64,000 nt of DNA from Cylicocyclus nassatus (GCA_958299035.1 CATQJL010000001.1:31359554-31423553), one strand, 5' to 3'; positions 54,301 to 59,100 are shown, counted from the stretch's first letter. Notes: generated by a model not told the origin, from the letters alone. Numbers and translations are program-made.

Positions 54301-56138
54301 GACCCACATGGTGGGTCATGCGAGGCCGTGGTTTCAGAAGTTCTATTATGCTTTATTCCTAGGAATTACTTCCGAGTTTTTTAGCTGCTTCTCAAAATCA
54401 CTGTAGGGATACTGCAGATGACGGCCAGTTTGATTTCAGTTAAAAATAATCAACTTACTGTAAATGGGACTGTCCCACAGGGCAGACAGCTAAAAATGCA
54501 CGCTGTCGTCAACGTGTTAAAGTGCACTTATTACAAATCTTGAGAATACCGCTTGTATGTACTAGAAGAGGACAGGAGCAATTTTGTTACTAAAGATGGT
54601 GTTTTTTTAAAGCGATAGGTCCAGGACGCGGTACAGGTGGCTTGAAGAGGAAGCTAAGTTGTAAGCAAGCTGTATATCGTTTTTGTGACAAAAAGCAAAG
54701 GCGGTATCGTTTCCGAGGCCGAAAAGACACAAAAATTGTGAAGTCTTTCTAGTCGACTTTTCGTTTTTTGAGGGTTCTTTACGTTTAGGGTTTGAAGTCA
54801 AAAGGGACTTTGTTTTTTGCATATTCCAAAAGCCACCTTGTGCCGAACTTTGGATAGGTCACTGCAAATTCGAAAACTGGCATAAATAGCCAGTAAACTT
54901 GAGTTCAAAAGAACTATGATCACGTTCTCGAGAACCTTCAGAAACTAGCAATACAATCTCTTTATATATAAAACAGATAATTTGTGAGTTTTCATTCCCA
55001 GTAGTGTAGGATGTACAGGACGTGCAGGGTGTGCAGGGTGTGCAGGCGTGCAGTGCAGGATGGGGAGTTTAGACTGATAGACTGCTCCAAACCGGAGTGA
55101 AACCCGGAATACCTGCTCGTACGGCCATAATAGTACCTAATTCTTCCGAACTAGAAACTAATGACTATGTATATGAATGAAAAATTTATACGCATTGCCC
55201 GAAAGGATTCCTCTCAATCAGGGCTCAGCACAGCTGGCACCGGGTCAAGCTGGATATCGTTTTTAGGGCGGAAAGCAAAGGGGATTCTACAGGGGCCGAG
55301 GCGGAGAACTGCCGCAAAAATGCTGCCGGCATGCCACCGGCATGCCATTGGCAAGCTGTCCATCAACCAACAAAGGCGTTGTTTTCAGCCAAAACGCAGT
55401 AGTGTGATACCAAATTTGGTGTGCGCATGCGCGTTGGTGGACCGGAACTACGGGCCAAAAATTTATAAAAACTTATGTGAATAAAAGCTGTACCGAACTT
55501 TTTTCTGAATTAGCTGGCACCGTGCCAGCTGGGTGCCAGCTGAGCTGGCACCGACACTTTGCTCACATAAGTTTTCATACTTTTTTACATAAAATGTATC
55601 TACACTGTAAAAGATTACATACGAGAAGAAACAGTTTCATAATGTTCTCTTTTCAGCGTTTTATAGCAATTTGAAAACCACTCGGTCCGCTCCGCAGTCG
55701 AAAAATCGGCTTTTTCTGCTTCTCAAGATGTGATTCGACCACTTAAAAAGCTCAGAAAGCTGTGAAAAGTTCTTTCAAGGAAACAGAAATGTATGAAAAC
55801 ACTACTACATTTTTTACATAATATAAAAATGATGACTGGTTTTCAAAACAGGTCAAAAGGGACTTTGTACGAAATTTTCAATATCAAACGGGACTTCGTT
55901 TTGAAATTTCGCTGGTGTCAGCTCGTGCCGAGCCCTGCTCTCAATACATTCAGTTGTCGAAGAATATGAGAAAAAGAGGATATAGAACATGATCATAAAT
56001 AACACTGTAAAAAACGTCTAAGAAAGTAGCAAAGGTCGAAAAAAATCATGAAAGAAATGTGTAGATAAATTACCAGTTTGCATAACCGGTAACAAAACTT
56101 ACCGTCATAACTGGTGGTGTTGGAGTTTTCTTCTCCAT
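77..56138 (-). CDS. LEA-like (group 3 type) protein gene, 14 coding exons visible, 3' part outside window
   Basis: Minus-strand gene: join of 56103-56138, 30762-30851, 23206-23277, 23044-23157, 22961-22987, 3658-3717, 3098-3187, 2955-3041, 2078-2146, 1715-1780, 875-934, 444-521, 278-358, 77-184 (read right to left). Every junction is GT-AG, every exon is a multiple of three in phase 0, and the joined frame gives 346 codons without a stop. Residues 1-113 are rich in Pro, Thr, Ser and Glu. Residues 114 onward are rich in Ala, Lys, Glu and Thr with repeated KETA, EAAAD and GDV motifs, and 311-343 form three 11-residue units. That periodicity is typical of group 3 LEA proteins, which are hydrophilic, disordered when wet and protective on drying; nematode LEA-1 and DUR-1 are the likely relatives. 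No signal peptide or membrane span is seen. Family assignment is by composition and periodicity, not alignment. Linking exon 1 to exon 2 across 25 kb is the weakest step; the gene runs off the left edge. Confidence 0.7.
278..358 (-). CDS. LEA-like gene exon 13
   Basis: Twenty-seven codons (residues 284-310) between TCTTACAG and donor GTAATT, phase 0. It contains KGLASTVGGAIATGFEK, a Gly/Ala-rich amphipathic stretch that might interact with membranes. Confidence 0.8.
444..521 (-). CDS. LEA-like gene exon 12
   Basis: Twenty-six codons (residues 258-283) between TTTTTCAG and donor GTGAGC, phase 0. It is unusually rich in His and Glu (EPIHHESYHEAGHVEHESKG). This could bind metal or respond to pH, but that is speculation. 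A run of 15 C starts 23 bases into the following intron on the plus strand (407-421). Confidence 0.75.
522..874 (-). other. Intron between exons 11 and 12
   Basis: 353 bases with no recognisable repeat or coding signal. Confidence 0.6.
875..934 (-). CDS. LEA-like gene exon 11
   Basis: Twenty codons (ATTLRTADVAHDPRVKVETK, residues 238-257) between ATATTTCAG and donor GTACCG, phase 0. It is hydrophilic and not obviously part of the Ala-rich repeat. Confidence 0.75.
935..1714 (-). other. Intron between exons 10 and 11
   Basis: 780 bases, almost half occupied by the inverted-repeat element at 1209-1560. Nothing else is recognised. Confidence 0.6.
1209..1560. mobile_element. MITE-like inverted repeat, superfamily unresolved
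   Basis: Left end GTGTCTCGGCAGAATTT is matched in reverse complement at the right end (AAATTCTGCCGAGACAC). Inner portions (GCGAAAATGAGCTTTTTCCG against CGGAAAAAGCTCATTTTCGC) also pair, giving arms of about 150 bases around a GC-rich centre (CCCCGCC motifs). There is no coding capacity and no clear target duplication. Confidence 0.65.
1715..1780 (-). CDS. LEA-like gene exon 10
   Basis: Twenty-two codons (residues 216-237) between TTATCTAG and donor GTGAGA, phase 0. Reads AKTMDELDRRAREGYKAAAA and ends AK. It parallels exon 9 (acidic/basic start, aromatic residue, poly-Ala-Lys end). Confidence 0.8.
2078..2146 (-). CDS. LEA-like gene exon 9
   Basis: Twenty-three codons (residues 193-215) between ATGTTTAG and donor GTAAGT, phase 0. 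Reads TVRKLNPVEREAADAYLAAE and ends AAK. The Ala-rich amphipathic end closely resembles the end of exon 10, suggesting an exon duplication. Confidence 0.8.
2147..2954 (-). other. Intron between exons 8 and 9
   Basis: 808 AT-rich bases; no repeat, RNA gene or further exon recognised. Confidence 0.55.
2955..3041 (-). CDS. LEA-like gene exon 8
   Basis: Twenty-nine codons (residues 164-192) between AATTTTAG and donor GTGGGT, phase 0; the intron to exon 7 is 56 bases. It contains KGFMFGSSANPDAAERLEGG, which is less repetitive than its neighbours and would be the best probe for an orthologue search. Confidence 0.75.
3098..3187 (-). CDS. LEA-like gene exon 7
   Basis: Thirty codons (residues 134-163) between CTTTTCCAG and donor GTACGT, phase 0. 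Contains HSVGDVLQDTKEAAADA, a LEA-like segment that parallels part of exon 14. The first half is Ser/Thr-rich. Confidence 0.8.
3658..3717 (-). CDS. LEA-like gene exon 6
   Basis: Twenty codons (HDLKETAKSAAAKVGDVTEE, residues 114-133) between TTTTTTAG and donor GTACGG, phase 0. First exon with the Ala/Lys/Glu composition and KETA motif expected of a LEA repeat; KVGDV recurs in related form in exons 7 and 14. Confidence 0.75.
4499..5119. mobile_element. Foldback element A, ends CTTACGAGGGAACGATCC
   Basis: Perfect-looking 18-base end CTTACGAGGGAACGATCC; the other end is its near-complement (GGATCGTTCCCTCGTTAG). Arms of about 270 bases share blocks such as the one around CAACGTTATTTGCAAAAAGT and ACTTTTTGCAAATAACGTTG. 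The element is 621 bp, non-coding. The inner GCTGATTCCAAATCTA block recurs in elements B (37202-37674) and C (59207-60059). Confidence 0.8.
5120..13734. other. Intronic DNA without recognised genes
   Basis: AT-rich unique-looking DNA with G/C runs at 5145-5157, 5460-5473, 8088-8099, 8200-8214, 10768-10780, 11828-11837 and 11876-11888, and ATTC-rich low-complexity DNA at about 12900-13030. Open frames here are short and unsupported. Confidence 0.5.
13735..13950. repeat. Purine-rich low-complexity tract
   Basis: About 215 bases in which the plus strand is dominated by A and G (units such as GAATGAGATGAATAGGATGA). It produces overlapping His/Ser/Phe-rich open frames on the minus strand that are artefacts of composition. 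Confidence 0.7.
14200..15310. repeat. Cluster of six G/C homopolymer runs
   Basis: Runs of 12-14 G or C at 14222-14233, 14431-14442, 14698-14709, 14996-15009, 15146-15159 and 15293-15305, in DNA that is richer in GC than its surroundings. Short open frames across it include poly-Gly or poly-Pro from the runs and show no family motif. Confidence 0.7.
16475..17020. repeat. Dispersed repeat rich in GAACTTCCGCAG-type motifs, copy 1
   Basis: Repeated short motifs (GGAACTTCCG, AGTTCCGCAG) and a following segment (CTGAAATCGCGTGAAGTACG) match a second copy at 31255-31610 plus 31970-32400. A related segment in opposite orientation lies at 24775-25260. Confidence 0.55.
17021..20314. other. Intronic DNA without recognised genes
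   Basis: AT-rich sequence. No repeat, RNA gene or supported exon was recognised. Confidence 0.5.
20315..20645. repeat. Tandem array, 61-68-bp units
   Basis: The block GATTTATCAAAAA..GGGGCTTTTG followed by a GTATGTATTTAATTTTGTTAC-like segment recurs with GCTTTT at about 20379, 20443, 20509, 20577 and 20638. This gives about five diverged units of 61-68 bases. The last unit runs directly into the reverse-transcriptase sequence. Confidence 0.75.
20624..21637 (+). CDS. CR1-like non-LTR retrotransposon reverse transcriptase, 5'-truncated
   Basis: A 337-codon frame encoding the C-terminal half of a reverse transcriptase that copies retrotransposon RNA at its target site. Residues 31-43 (GVPQGGVLSPLLF) are the conserved RT region before the active site. 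FADD at 64-67 is the catalytic Asp pair (usual form YADD or FADD). WSLPISTEKTKVIHIG and the later DLGF segment are the thumb-side motifs of the CR1/L2/Jockey group. The N-terminal part of RT and the upstream endonuclease are missing. The annotated Met lies in the tandem repeat, so true RT sequence probably starts near residue 14. The frame has no internal stop, suggesting a fairly recent dead-on-arrival copy. The exact clade (CR1 versus relatives) is inferred from motif style. Confidence 0.85.
   Translation: MLKMGLLKGGGLPMLVYVNGSFSSLRKMHSGVPQGGVLSPLLFNIYTHELPSIPLSQGISCSAFADDFKLYAVVKDVTDYERLQRALNEVYDWSQEWSLPISTEKTKVIHIGPKTSNPNFKYVLGETYLQEVDSIRDLGFMVKSDLTFDDHCKLIADKATRSVYNLFRAFAINDTASLLKAYKSFIRPMVEYGTVIFCPHLHKTIDYMERVQNSFTRKLFIRRIGFRYDLIPNGMTRNTELGLSSLAYRRRKFDLLMAHRIAYGHCGLDFGVFFPTRISNTRGGSRKLIISRSKHKVRRHFFTCRVINDMDKLIRKRLFPAKLSTFKSVLRNYLQSR
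20646..21787 (+). mobile_element. Truncated CR1-like retrotransposon with ATGAA-repeat tail
   Basis: After the stop codon a ~125-base 3' UTR leads to AATAAATGAAATGAAATGAA, a short microsatellite ending near 21787. Short tandem 3' tails in place of poly(A) are typical of CR1-like elements. The 5' end abuts the tandem array at 20645. Confidence 0.7.
21788..22960. other. Intronic DNA without recognised genes
   Basis: Contains a C run (22093-22105) and a G run (22466-22476). No supported gene. Confidence 0.5.
22961..22987 (-). CDS. LEA-like gene exon 5 (micro-exon)
   Basis: A nine-codon exon (TEAGESGKN, residues 105-113) between ATTTTAG and GTAAGT, phase 0. It is supported by both consensus splice sites, the frame, and a normal 56-base intron to exon 4. 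After it the next exon found is 19.2 kb away. Confidence 0.65.
23044..23157 (-). CDS. LEA-like gene exon 4
   Basis: Thirty-eight codons (residues 67-104) between acceptor TTTCTCAG and donor GTAAGA, phase 0; the intron to exon 3 is only 48 bases. Composition is Pro/Thr/Ser-rich with PTPPPSPVED followed by FKVKKLSPEL, a disordered, possibly phosphorylated linker. This is the longest exon seen. Confidence 0.8.
23206..23277 (-). CDS. LEA-like gene exon 3
   Basis: Twenty-four codons (residues 43-66) between acceptor TTTTACCAG and donor GTAGCT, phase 0. It has an early Met (AKMDNNHKMVVEE), another possible alternative start, followed by a Val/Thr-rich run. A MITE begins 62 bases upstream of the acceptor (23339-23514). 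Confidence 0.75.
23339..23514. mobile_element. TA-MITE copy 1
   Basis: Ends ACCTTTGATTCAAC and GTTGAATTAAAGGT, with inner arms containing GGCGGCTGGAAAGCGGGGCT and its complement. A GC-rich core (CGCAGACTGCGTCG) is shared by all copies. Right flank TA is present; the left flank is not TA. It lies next to exon 3. Confidence 0.85.
23777..23943. mobile_element. TA-MITE copy 2
   Basis: Same family; ends CCCTTTCGTTCAACTGGC and its diverged complement, flanked by TA on both sides (23775-23776 and 23944-23945). The core is in the same orientation as copy 1. Confidence 0.8.
24236..24416. mobile_element. TA-MITE copy 3
   Basis: Ends AGCTTTGATTAAACTGG and CAATCAAAGGA, flanked by TA on both sides. The core is in the opposite orientation to copy 1. 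Confidence 0.85.
24775..25260. repeat. Dispersed TTCCGCAG-type repeat, copy in opposite orientation
   Basis: Repeated CTGCGGAA and GGAAGTT motifs as in 16475-17020. An 18-base perfect inverted repeat (ATGTTCGATAATGCACCC at 24991-25008, complement at 25022-25039) sits in its middle. Confidence 0.5.
25490..25680. repeat. G-run-associated dispersed repeat, copy 1
   Basis: GAAAGTTACTTACATGGGTT..ATACAAATGACTTGTTT followed by AATAATCAAAATAATTTTC, then the short palindrome GTGCGTGGCTCACGCAC and a 12-C run. Related copies start near 28258, 30060 and 63897, and 44520-44710 is a reverse copy. Confidence 0.6.
25774..27012. mobile_element. hAT-like non-autonomous element, 1,239 bp
   Basis: Ends CAGAGCCCGGCACGAGG and CATCGTGCCGGGTCCTG are inverted repeats beginning CAG, as in hAT transposons. 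A perfect 8-bp target duplication GGGGCAGG flanks it at 25766-25773 and 27013-27020, the length hAT transposases make. No transposase frame is present, so it would depend on one elsewhere. Confidence 0.85.
27950..28122. mobile_element. TA-MITE copy 4
   Basis: Starts CCCTTTGATTCAACTGGCC after TA; the right end is diverged (GTTGTGTCAAA) but followed by TA. The core is in the same orientation as copy 1. Confidence 0.8.
28123..29557. other. Intronic DNA with one partial repeat
   Basis: Holds a partial copy of the G-run-associated repeat (about 28258-28400, with a 12-G run at 28284-28295). Nothing else recognised. Confidence 0.5.
29558..29731. mobile_element. TA-MITE copy 5
   Basis: Ends CCCTTTGATTTAACTGGC and GTCGAATCAAAGGT, flanked by TA on both sides. 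The core is in the same orientation as copy 1. Confidence 0.85.
30060..30330. repeat. G-run-associated repeat, copy 3, with cruciform-capable palindrome
   Basis: Starts GCAGTGGCGTACCGAGGAG followed by a 13-G run, then the GAAAGTT..TATGAGTTATAAA block. At 30227-30307 a long palindrome has near-perfect arms around GGCTGACGTCACGTCAGCC. CAGTGGCG is a frequent hAT-MITE start, but the other end was not found. Confidence 0.55.
30762..30851 (-). CDS. LEA-like gene exon 2
   Basis: Thirty codons (residues 13-42) between acceptor TTATTTCAG and donor GTAAGT, phase 0 at both ends. It contains an internal Met (MDDQVLNELSKEIVDAI) that could serve as an alternative start if a promoter or trans-splice site lies just upstream. 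The stretch after that Met is predicted helical and acidic, less Ala/Lys-rich than the C-terminal exons. Confidence 0.75.
31255..31610. repeat. Dispersed TTCCGCAG-type repeat, copy 2 (first part)
   Basis: GCGGAACTTCCGAAAATTGC and neighbouring motifs match 16600-16640. The second part of the same repeat unit resumes at 31970. Confidence 0.5.
31970..32400. repeat. Dispersed repeat copy 2 (second part), interrupted by a MITE
   Basis: GATCTGGCAATCTGCCAGAT..GTCTTCAAA and GCCAAATCGTGTCGCG..CTGAAATCGCATGAAGTA match 16665-16700 and 16806-16845. TA-MITE copy 6 (32153-32326) sits between the two matching blocks, so it inserted after the repeat was in place. Confidence 0.6.
32153..32326. mobile_element. 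TA-MITE copy 6
   Basis: Ends ACCTTTGATTCATCTGGC and AATAGAATCAAAGGG, flanked by TA (32151-32152, 32327-32328). The core is in reverse orientation to copy 1. It is nested in an older dispersed repeat. Confidence 0.85.
33638..33779. mobile_element. Short element with 19-bp inverted ends
   Basis: TTGCGTCAAGAGCCTTGAT at 33638-33656 is exactly complementary to 33761-33779. Total length is 142 bp; no target duplication was identified. Confidence 0.6.
36205..36599. mobile_element. TA-flanked inverted-repeat MITE, 395 bp
   Basis: Arms of about 180 bases, nearly identical, start at CCTAAAATCCCATAGATAAG and end at CTTATCTATGGGATTTTAGG. TA lies on both sides (36203-36204, 36600-36601). The spacer is about 25 bases, so the element can fold into one long hairpin. 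The TA target fits the Tc1/mariner group. Confidence 0.85.
37202..37674. mobile_element. Foldback element B, ends CTTACAAGG
   Basis: CTTACAAGGAAAGGAAGGTT at the left pairs with AACCTTCCTTCCCTTGTTAG at the right. Arms of about 150 bases include GATTCCAAATCTACCTTTGC and its near-complement. Shares end and inner block with elements A and C. Confidence 0.8.
39344..39381 (+). repeat. TGTC/TGTA microsatellite
   Basis: About ten uninterrupted TGTC units within a longer TGTA/TGTC-rich stretch; it creates a spurious Cys/Val/Ser frame. Confidence 0.9.
39536..40270. repeat. Direct then inverted ~120-bp tandem units
   Basis: Units beginning TTGAGCTACGGGGCTGGGAG repeat at 39539, 39659 and 39778. After a perfect palindrome centred near 39838 (GAGCATGCTGATCA and complement), the same unit appears in inverted orientation about three times to 40270. 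Confidence 0.85.
40389..41635. other. Intronic DNA with one unassigned open frame
   Basis: A plus-strand frame of 112 codons (40437-40775) has no recognisable motif, no neighbour evidence and no splice support. Nothing else is seen. Confidence 0.4.
41636..41960. repeat. Degenerate copies of the Helitron-internal unit
   Basis: TTTATCGATTTTTGG..GTTTGAGCTGCGGGGCTGAG and later GAGCTAGGAGTTGGTA segments resemble the 39536-40270 units but are strongly diverged. Confidence 0.6.
41995..42240. repeat. Tandem array, ~46-bp units
   Basis: ATTCATTCATTCGATATTTT followed by TGATTTTCCGAATTTATTCG is repeated about four times with small changes. It is AT-rich and non-coding; the Phe/Ile/Ser-rich frame across it is an artefact. 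Confidence 0.8.
42241..43632. other. Intronic DNA without recognised genes
   Basis: AT-rich; open frames near 43282-43800 cross into the neighbouring mariner-like element and have no family motif. Confidence 0.45.
43633..44449. mobile_element. Mariner-like non-autonomous element, 817 bp
   Basis: Ends TATGGTTGTCCGGAAAATAA and TTATTTTCCGGACAACCTGA are inverted. GGTTGTCC is the start typical of mariner terminal repeats. TA lies at both flanks (43631-43632 and 44450-44451). Longer arms extend inward (GTGGGGTATC, AAGCTCTACAA). No transposase is encoded. Confidence 0.7.
44520..44710. repeat. G-run-associated repeat, reverse copy
   Basis: An 11-C run at 44553-44563 is followed by ACTTATAAGTA-like and CAAGTAACTTGCACATTTT blocks, the complement of the 30060 and 63897 copies, ending TCGCGACCCA. 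Confidence 0.5.
45307..45415. repeat. Short inverted repeat
   Basis: GGATTGTTTGAGAATGTTTT..AGTTAA at the left pairs with TTCAACTAAAACATTCCAAA..CAATCC at the right; outer parts also pair (TCCCACAAATTGC and GCATTTTGTGGGA). Probably a small MITE. Confidence 0.6.
45769..46140. mobile_element. TA-MITE copy 7, split by another MITE
   Basis: Ends AGCTTTGATTCAACTGG and GGTTGAATTAATGGA with TA on both sides. About 190 bases longer than its relatives because of the insertion at 45900-46090. Core in reverse orientation to copy 1. Confidence 0.85.
45900..46090. mobile_element. Nested TA-flanked MITE, 191 bp
   Basis: Inverted ends CCCTAATTTC and GAAATTAGGG, with a second inner match (AAGGCGC and GCGCCTT). 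Flanked by TA duplicates at 45898-45899 and 46091-46092. Removing it with one TA restores the host MITE sequence AATTAGATCA, which matches AATTAGGTCA in intact copies. Confidence 0.9.
47003..47177. mobile_element. TA-MITE copy 8
   Basis: Ends ACCTTTGATTCAACTGAC and GTTGAATCAAAGTT, flanked by TA on both sides. The core is in the same orientation as copy 1. Confidence 0.85.
50550..50639. mobile_element. Orphan end of the hAT-like family
   Basis: GACTCGTGCCGGGCCCTG at 50622-50639 is the right-end motif of the 25774-27012 element. The preceding GGGGACTTCGT and GAGACTTCGTTTT blocks also match that element and the one ending at 55937. No left end with a matching target duplication was found. Confidence 0.6.
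50641..50766. repeat. Short inverted repeat
   Basis: CCCCAAACTGGACC..CATGGATTCATGGC pairs with GCCATGAATCCATG..GGTCCAGTTTCGAGGGG. It is about 126 bp, directly beside the orphan hAT-like end. Confidence 0.65.
52827..52996. mobile_element. TA-MITE copy 9 (diverged ends)
   Basis: GGATTGGCTGCTGGAAGGCG and the complementary CGCCTTCCAACCGCCAATCC identify the family. The outermost bases are diverged and TA flanks are unclear. Core in reverse orientation to copy 1. Confidence 0.75.
54284..54516. mobile_element. piggyBac-like MITE, 233 bp
   Basis: Ends CACATTGACGACAATGTG and CACGCTGTCGTCAACGTG are inverted and flanked by TTAA on both sides (54280-54283, 54517-54520), the specific target of piggyBac transposases. 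Inner short palindrome GACCCACATGGTGGGTC. No coding capacity. Confidence 0.8.
54622..54852. mobile_element. hAT-like MITE, 231 bp
   Basis: Starts CAGGACGCGGTAC and ends TTGTGCCGAACTTTG, diverged forms of the family ends. A perfect 8-bp target duplication GATAGGTC flanks it at 54614-54621 and 54853-54860. The inner TATCGTTTTTGTGACAAAAA block matches the 55219 element. Confidence 0.8.
55010..55066 (+). repeat. Minisatellite, GTGCAGG-type units
   Basis: Five or six imperfect units around GTGCAGGGT in about 57 bases. Confidence 0.75.
55219..55937. mobile_element. hAT-like non-autonomous element, 719 bp
   Basis: Ends CAGGGCTCAGCACAGCTGG and CAGCTCGTGCCGAGCCCTG are inverted. A perfect 8-bp target duplication CTCTCAAT flanks it at 55211-55218 and 55938-55945. 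It shares AGCAAAGGGGA and GGACTTCGTTTTG segments with the 25774 element. No transposase frame. Confidence 0.9.
56103..56138 (-). CDS. LEA-like gene exon 1 (start codon)
   Basis: Twelve codons, starting at the ATG in GACCATGGAG and reading MEKKTPTPPVMT. It ends at a consensus donor (GTAAGT at 56102-56097), phase 0. It is Pro/Thr-rich like exon 4, which supports it belonging to the same gene, but it lies 25 kb from exon 2. It was chosen as start because it is the first ATG after a strong acceptor-like site 34 bases upstream and joins exon 2 in frame. Confidence 0.6.
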
Positions 56139-56174
56139 GGTCACTAATTTATCGTTTAGACGAGGTAGATCGCT
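56139..56174 (-). promoter_or_regulatory. 5' leader with candidate spliced-leader acceptor
   Basis: Upstream of the ATG (minus strand) is AATTTCAG followed by 34 leader bases. The AG is at 56174-56173. In nematodes a TTTCAG a few tens of bases before the start codon is the usual site for trans-splicing of a spliced leader. It could instead be an ordinary acceptor of an upstream 5' UTR exon. Confidence 0.45.
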
Positions 56175-59100
56175 GAAATTGAATATTTTCAATTCAAACG
56201 TTTTGATGAGAAAGTAAACGGACGGCGCTTGATTGCAAGTGAATAACAACGAGAAATTCAAGGAAAATTATATAGAAAATTTAAGACTCAATAGACAGGT
56301 TAACAGTTCTGGCAGATGGGAAGGGAGAAAACGGGGAAGGGGAAGGGGGTCGTGGCCTAGTCAGGAAAATTTCTAATACGGTCTGCATAAGGTAAAATTT
56401 TATCCAAGTATCTTGGCGAAAAACCGAATTCTACGCCTTCCGCAAAAATATAACATGGGCTTGAAACAGAAAATTTTTCTAAGATTGGTTGGAAAACCGC
56501 AGAAAGCCGAAAACTTCTCAAAAATCTAACAAAGATCATACCGCGCCCTTTACTTGAAAAAATTGTTCTCTTTCACTCTGCCCCACCCCCTCCCCTTTTA
56601 ACAAGAAATTTTTCAGCCCGCAATAGTTGATCGGATATAAGACAATTTGTATAGAAACGGAGAACTTTAAAAAAGATTAAGGAAATAGACTTTTACAAAA
56701 ATAGGCCGTTTACGTGAGCCAAAAGCTTGCTTCCACTAACAATGCCCTATCAAGAAAACTATGCAATTCTGAAATGGACCAATTCTTTCACGCTGTCAAA
56801 AAAATGAATCGAGAATTTGAAATTGCTGAGAGCTTACGAAGAGCAGGGCAGGCTCTTAGTAAAACGTTCTTATGGCAGTTGTCCAGCTTTTTTCTAGTAA
56901 CTACTTAGGTGATTGGAATGCTAATTAAGCTGCACATGTGCTTGGTGAATTACTGCTCGTGCGCGAAGGAGGAAAAAAATAATCGAGTCTGGTTTTTTCC
57001 ATACAAGTGCAAGAATAGACAAAAGATACCCATCAAAAATGATCAGATACCAGAAATGGAGAATAATAACAACAATAAGTAGAAAATAGCAATGAAAACG
57101 GTTATAGATAGGGAAACTGATAAACACAAAAGTTTGAATTGCGAACGCTAGATTGCTCTCGAGTACAATCTCTATGAGATTTGATTTATCAAAATACACC
57201 TTTTTAAAAATCTTTTACGAATAACAATAGCGAAATCAGTGTTTTTGCGATGTTGGGCAAAGACAAGTATTCGAAAGTTAGTTTGAAATTTTGGTTATGA
57301 TTTCAAACTAAACTGAAGATTTTCTAGGGAATTTCATTGGATTAACCGAGTTGACAAAAAACAAATGGCAATTTTCTTTAAAATCGAAAATTTGCTCAAT
57401 GTATTAGCCATGATTTCTAATGAATTCTGAAGATTTTCTAAGAAGTTCGTAAGGATGGTTATTGATGCGATTTAGCAAAAAACAATCGGTAATTTTCCTT
57501 ATACTCAAGTTTTTTAGAGGTGCTTTATATGGTATTTCAGCTAGAAGATTTCAGTCAAATTTCCCAGTGTCATTGGAGATATGGACTCGTTGAATAAGCA
57601 ATATAAAAAGAATATCCTAATAAGCGAGTAAAGGAGAGCGTAAAAAGTAGATATGGGAAAAGAGTGGAAAAATAAGGAGGACGATAAGATGCATGAACAG
57701 GACGAGGATGCAAAATTGATGGGTTCACGGCGTTTTTTGTTTAACCAGGTGTGACACTTTGGTCGGGTGTGACTGGCAATCTGTCATAAAATAATAGAAA
57801 TGCGTTGAAATACTCTATTCAACACTTAAATTGCGAGTTTTAGGTTAACCATAACGCTTTAGCTCAAAATTCAAACGTCTTTCATAGAAACTAAGGTTGA
57901 ACAGGTGTTGCTGACGTCGTGTTCAATTTGACGCTAGTGTGAGAAGAAAATTTTCTACAGATCAGGAAACTTCCTCTAGATCCTTTCTTTCATTTCCTTT
58001 ATTGTCTGAAAAAACTTGGACTGCCTGAAAATCTAAATTTAATTTCATTCGAGCTTGAATGGCCTCCTGGTCATCTTGGTAAAACGCTAGAAAAGTGAGG
58101 TACTAACTTCGTTGTTTGAATGATCAGTCTTCAAGCAAATTAATGAAATTTGGATAATACATGTGTGTCTCAGCCTATTTCCTCACTTATAATCTCTTTA
58201 TTTTCTAATCAGATAGAATTTAGAGTTTTATAGGATAAATGGAGTAAGCTTAGCGTCTTCTAGATCATAGTAAATGAGTACACAAGTGCACAAGCTTATT
58301 ATTCCTCAAAAATGGTGTGGCGATTGTCATTTGAAAAAAGTTTAGGATGAAACAGACTGTAAACTCATTCTTCACCGATCATTGAACAGGTTATATCAAT
58401 TACCCATACCTTTACTTTCAGAGTAGCGCGAAAAAATTATAGGTTTACTACCCCCATGAGAAATTTTGAATCCAGTGAAATTTTCCTGTTGAAAATGTCT
58501 AGGTGCTGAATTATAAAATTCCAGATCAAAATGAAAAGTGTGATCAAATGATGGCGACCAGAAAACACTGAGATGTTCTTGAACAAAAGGAAAGTGCATG
58601 TAGGTGAATAATGCCAGTCTGGACGCCTACATGAGAAAAGGCAATCTCCTTGATGTGCGAGTTTCAGTGGAAGATGCGAATCTATTCCGAATTTATGTGC
58701 ACGGAATAAAAGGATAACGATAGGCTGTACTGGCGTCAAAGAATTGTGATGAACTATTGGATTGTATAAAATTAAAAAGCATATAGCCTAGTTGGTCCGA
58801 GAGTTCCTTCGCACCTTTTTCCATCAGCCTAATTTTGATGAAATTTTTTTTGTAAAAACCTTTTTGGCACAAATCACGCTCTTTACAGCTGTACCTTATA
58901 TGATAAAATACGCGAGTTAGAACAAATTGTAGACGGCTATTCAGATTAGCATTTCTAAGGCGAAAAAGTGAATTTTGAGAATGTGCTCTCATATAACATG
59001 AAATTACTTTATAGCAAAATAGCAACTGCTTTTTAGATTTCCTCCTGCGACCATTTAGTAATACTGACGTTGCTAGGAAAATGCAGTTTTGAGATTTTCT

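Larger units (their letters stand above)
30852..56102 (-). other. 25.3-kb intron between exons 1 and 2
   Basis: Filled mainly by transposons: MITEs, mariner-like, hAT-like, piggyBac-like and Helitron-like elements listed separately. Blocks 32401-33637, 33780-36204, 37675-39300, 47178-52826 and 52997-54279 show no recognised gene or repeat apart from G/C runs (35586-35595, 47225-47237, 49534-49544). A missed small exon is possible. Confidence 0.55.
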
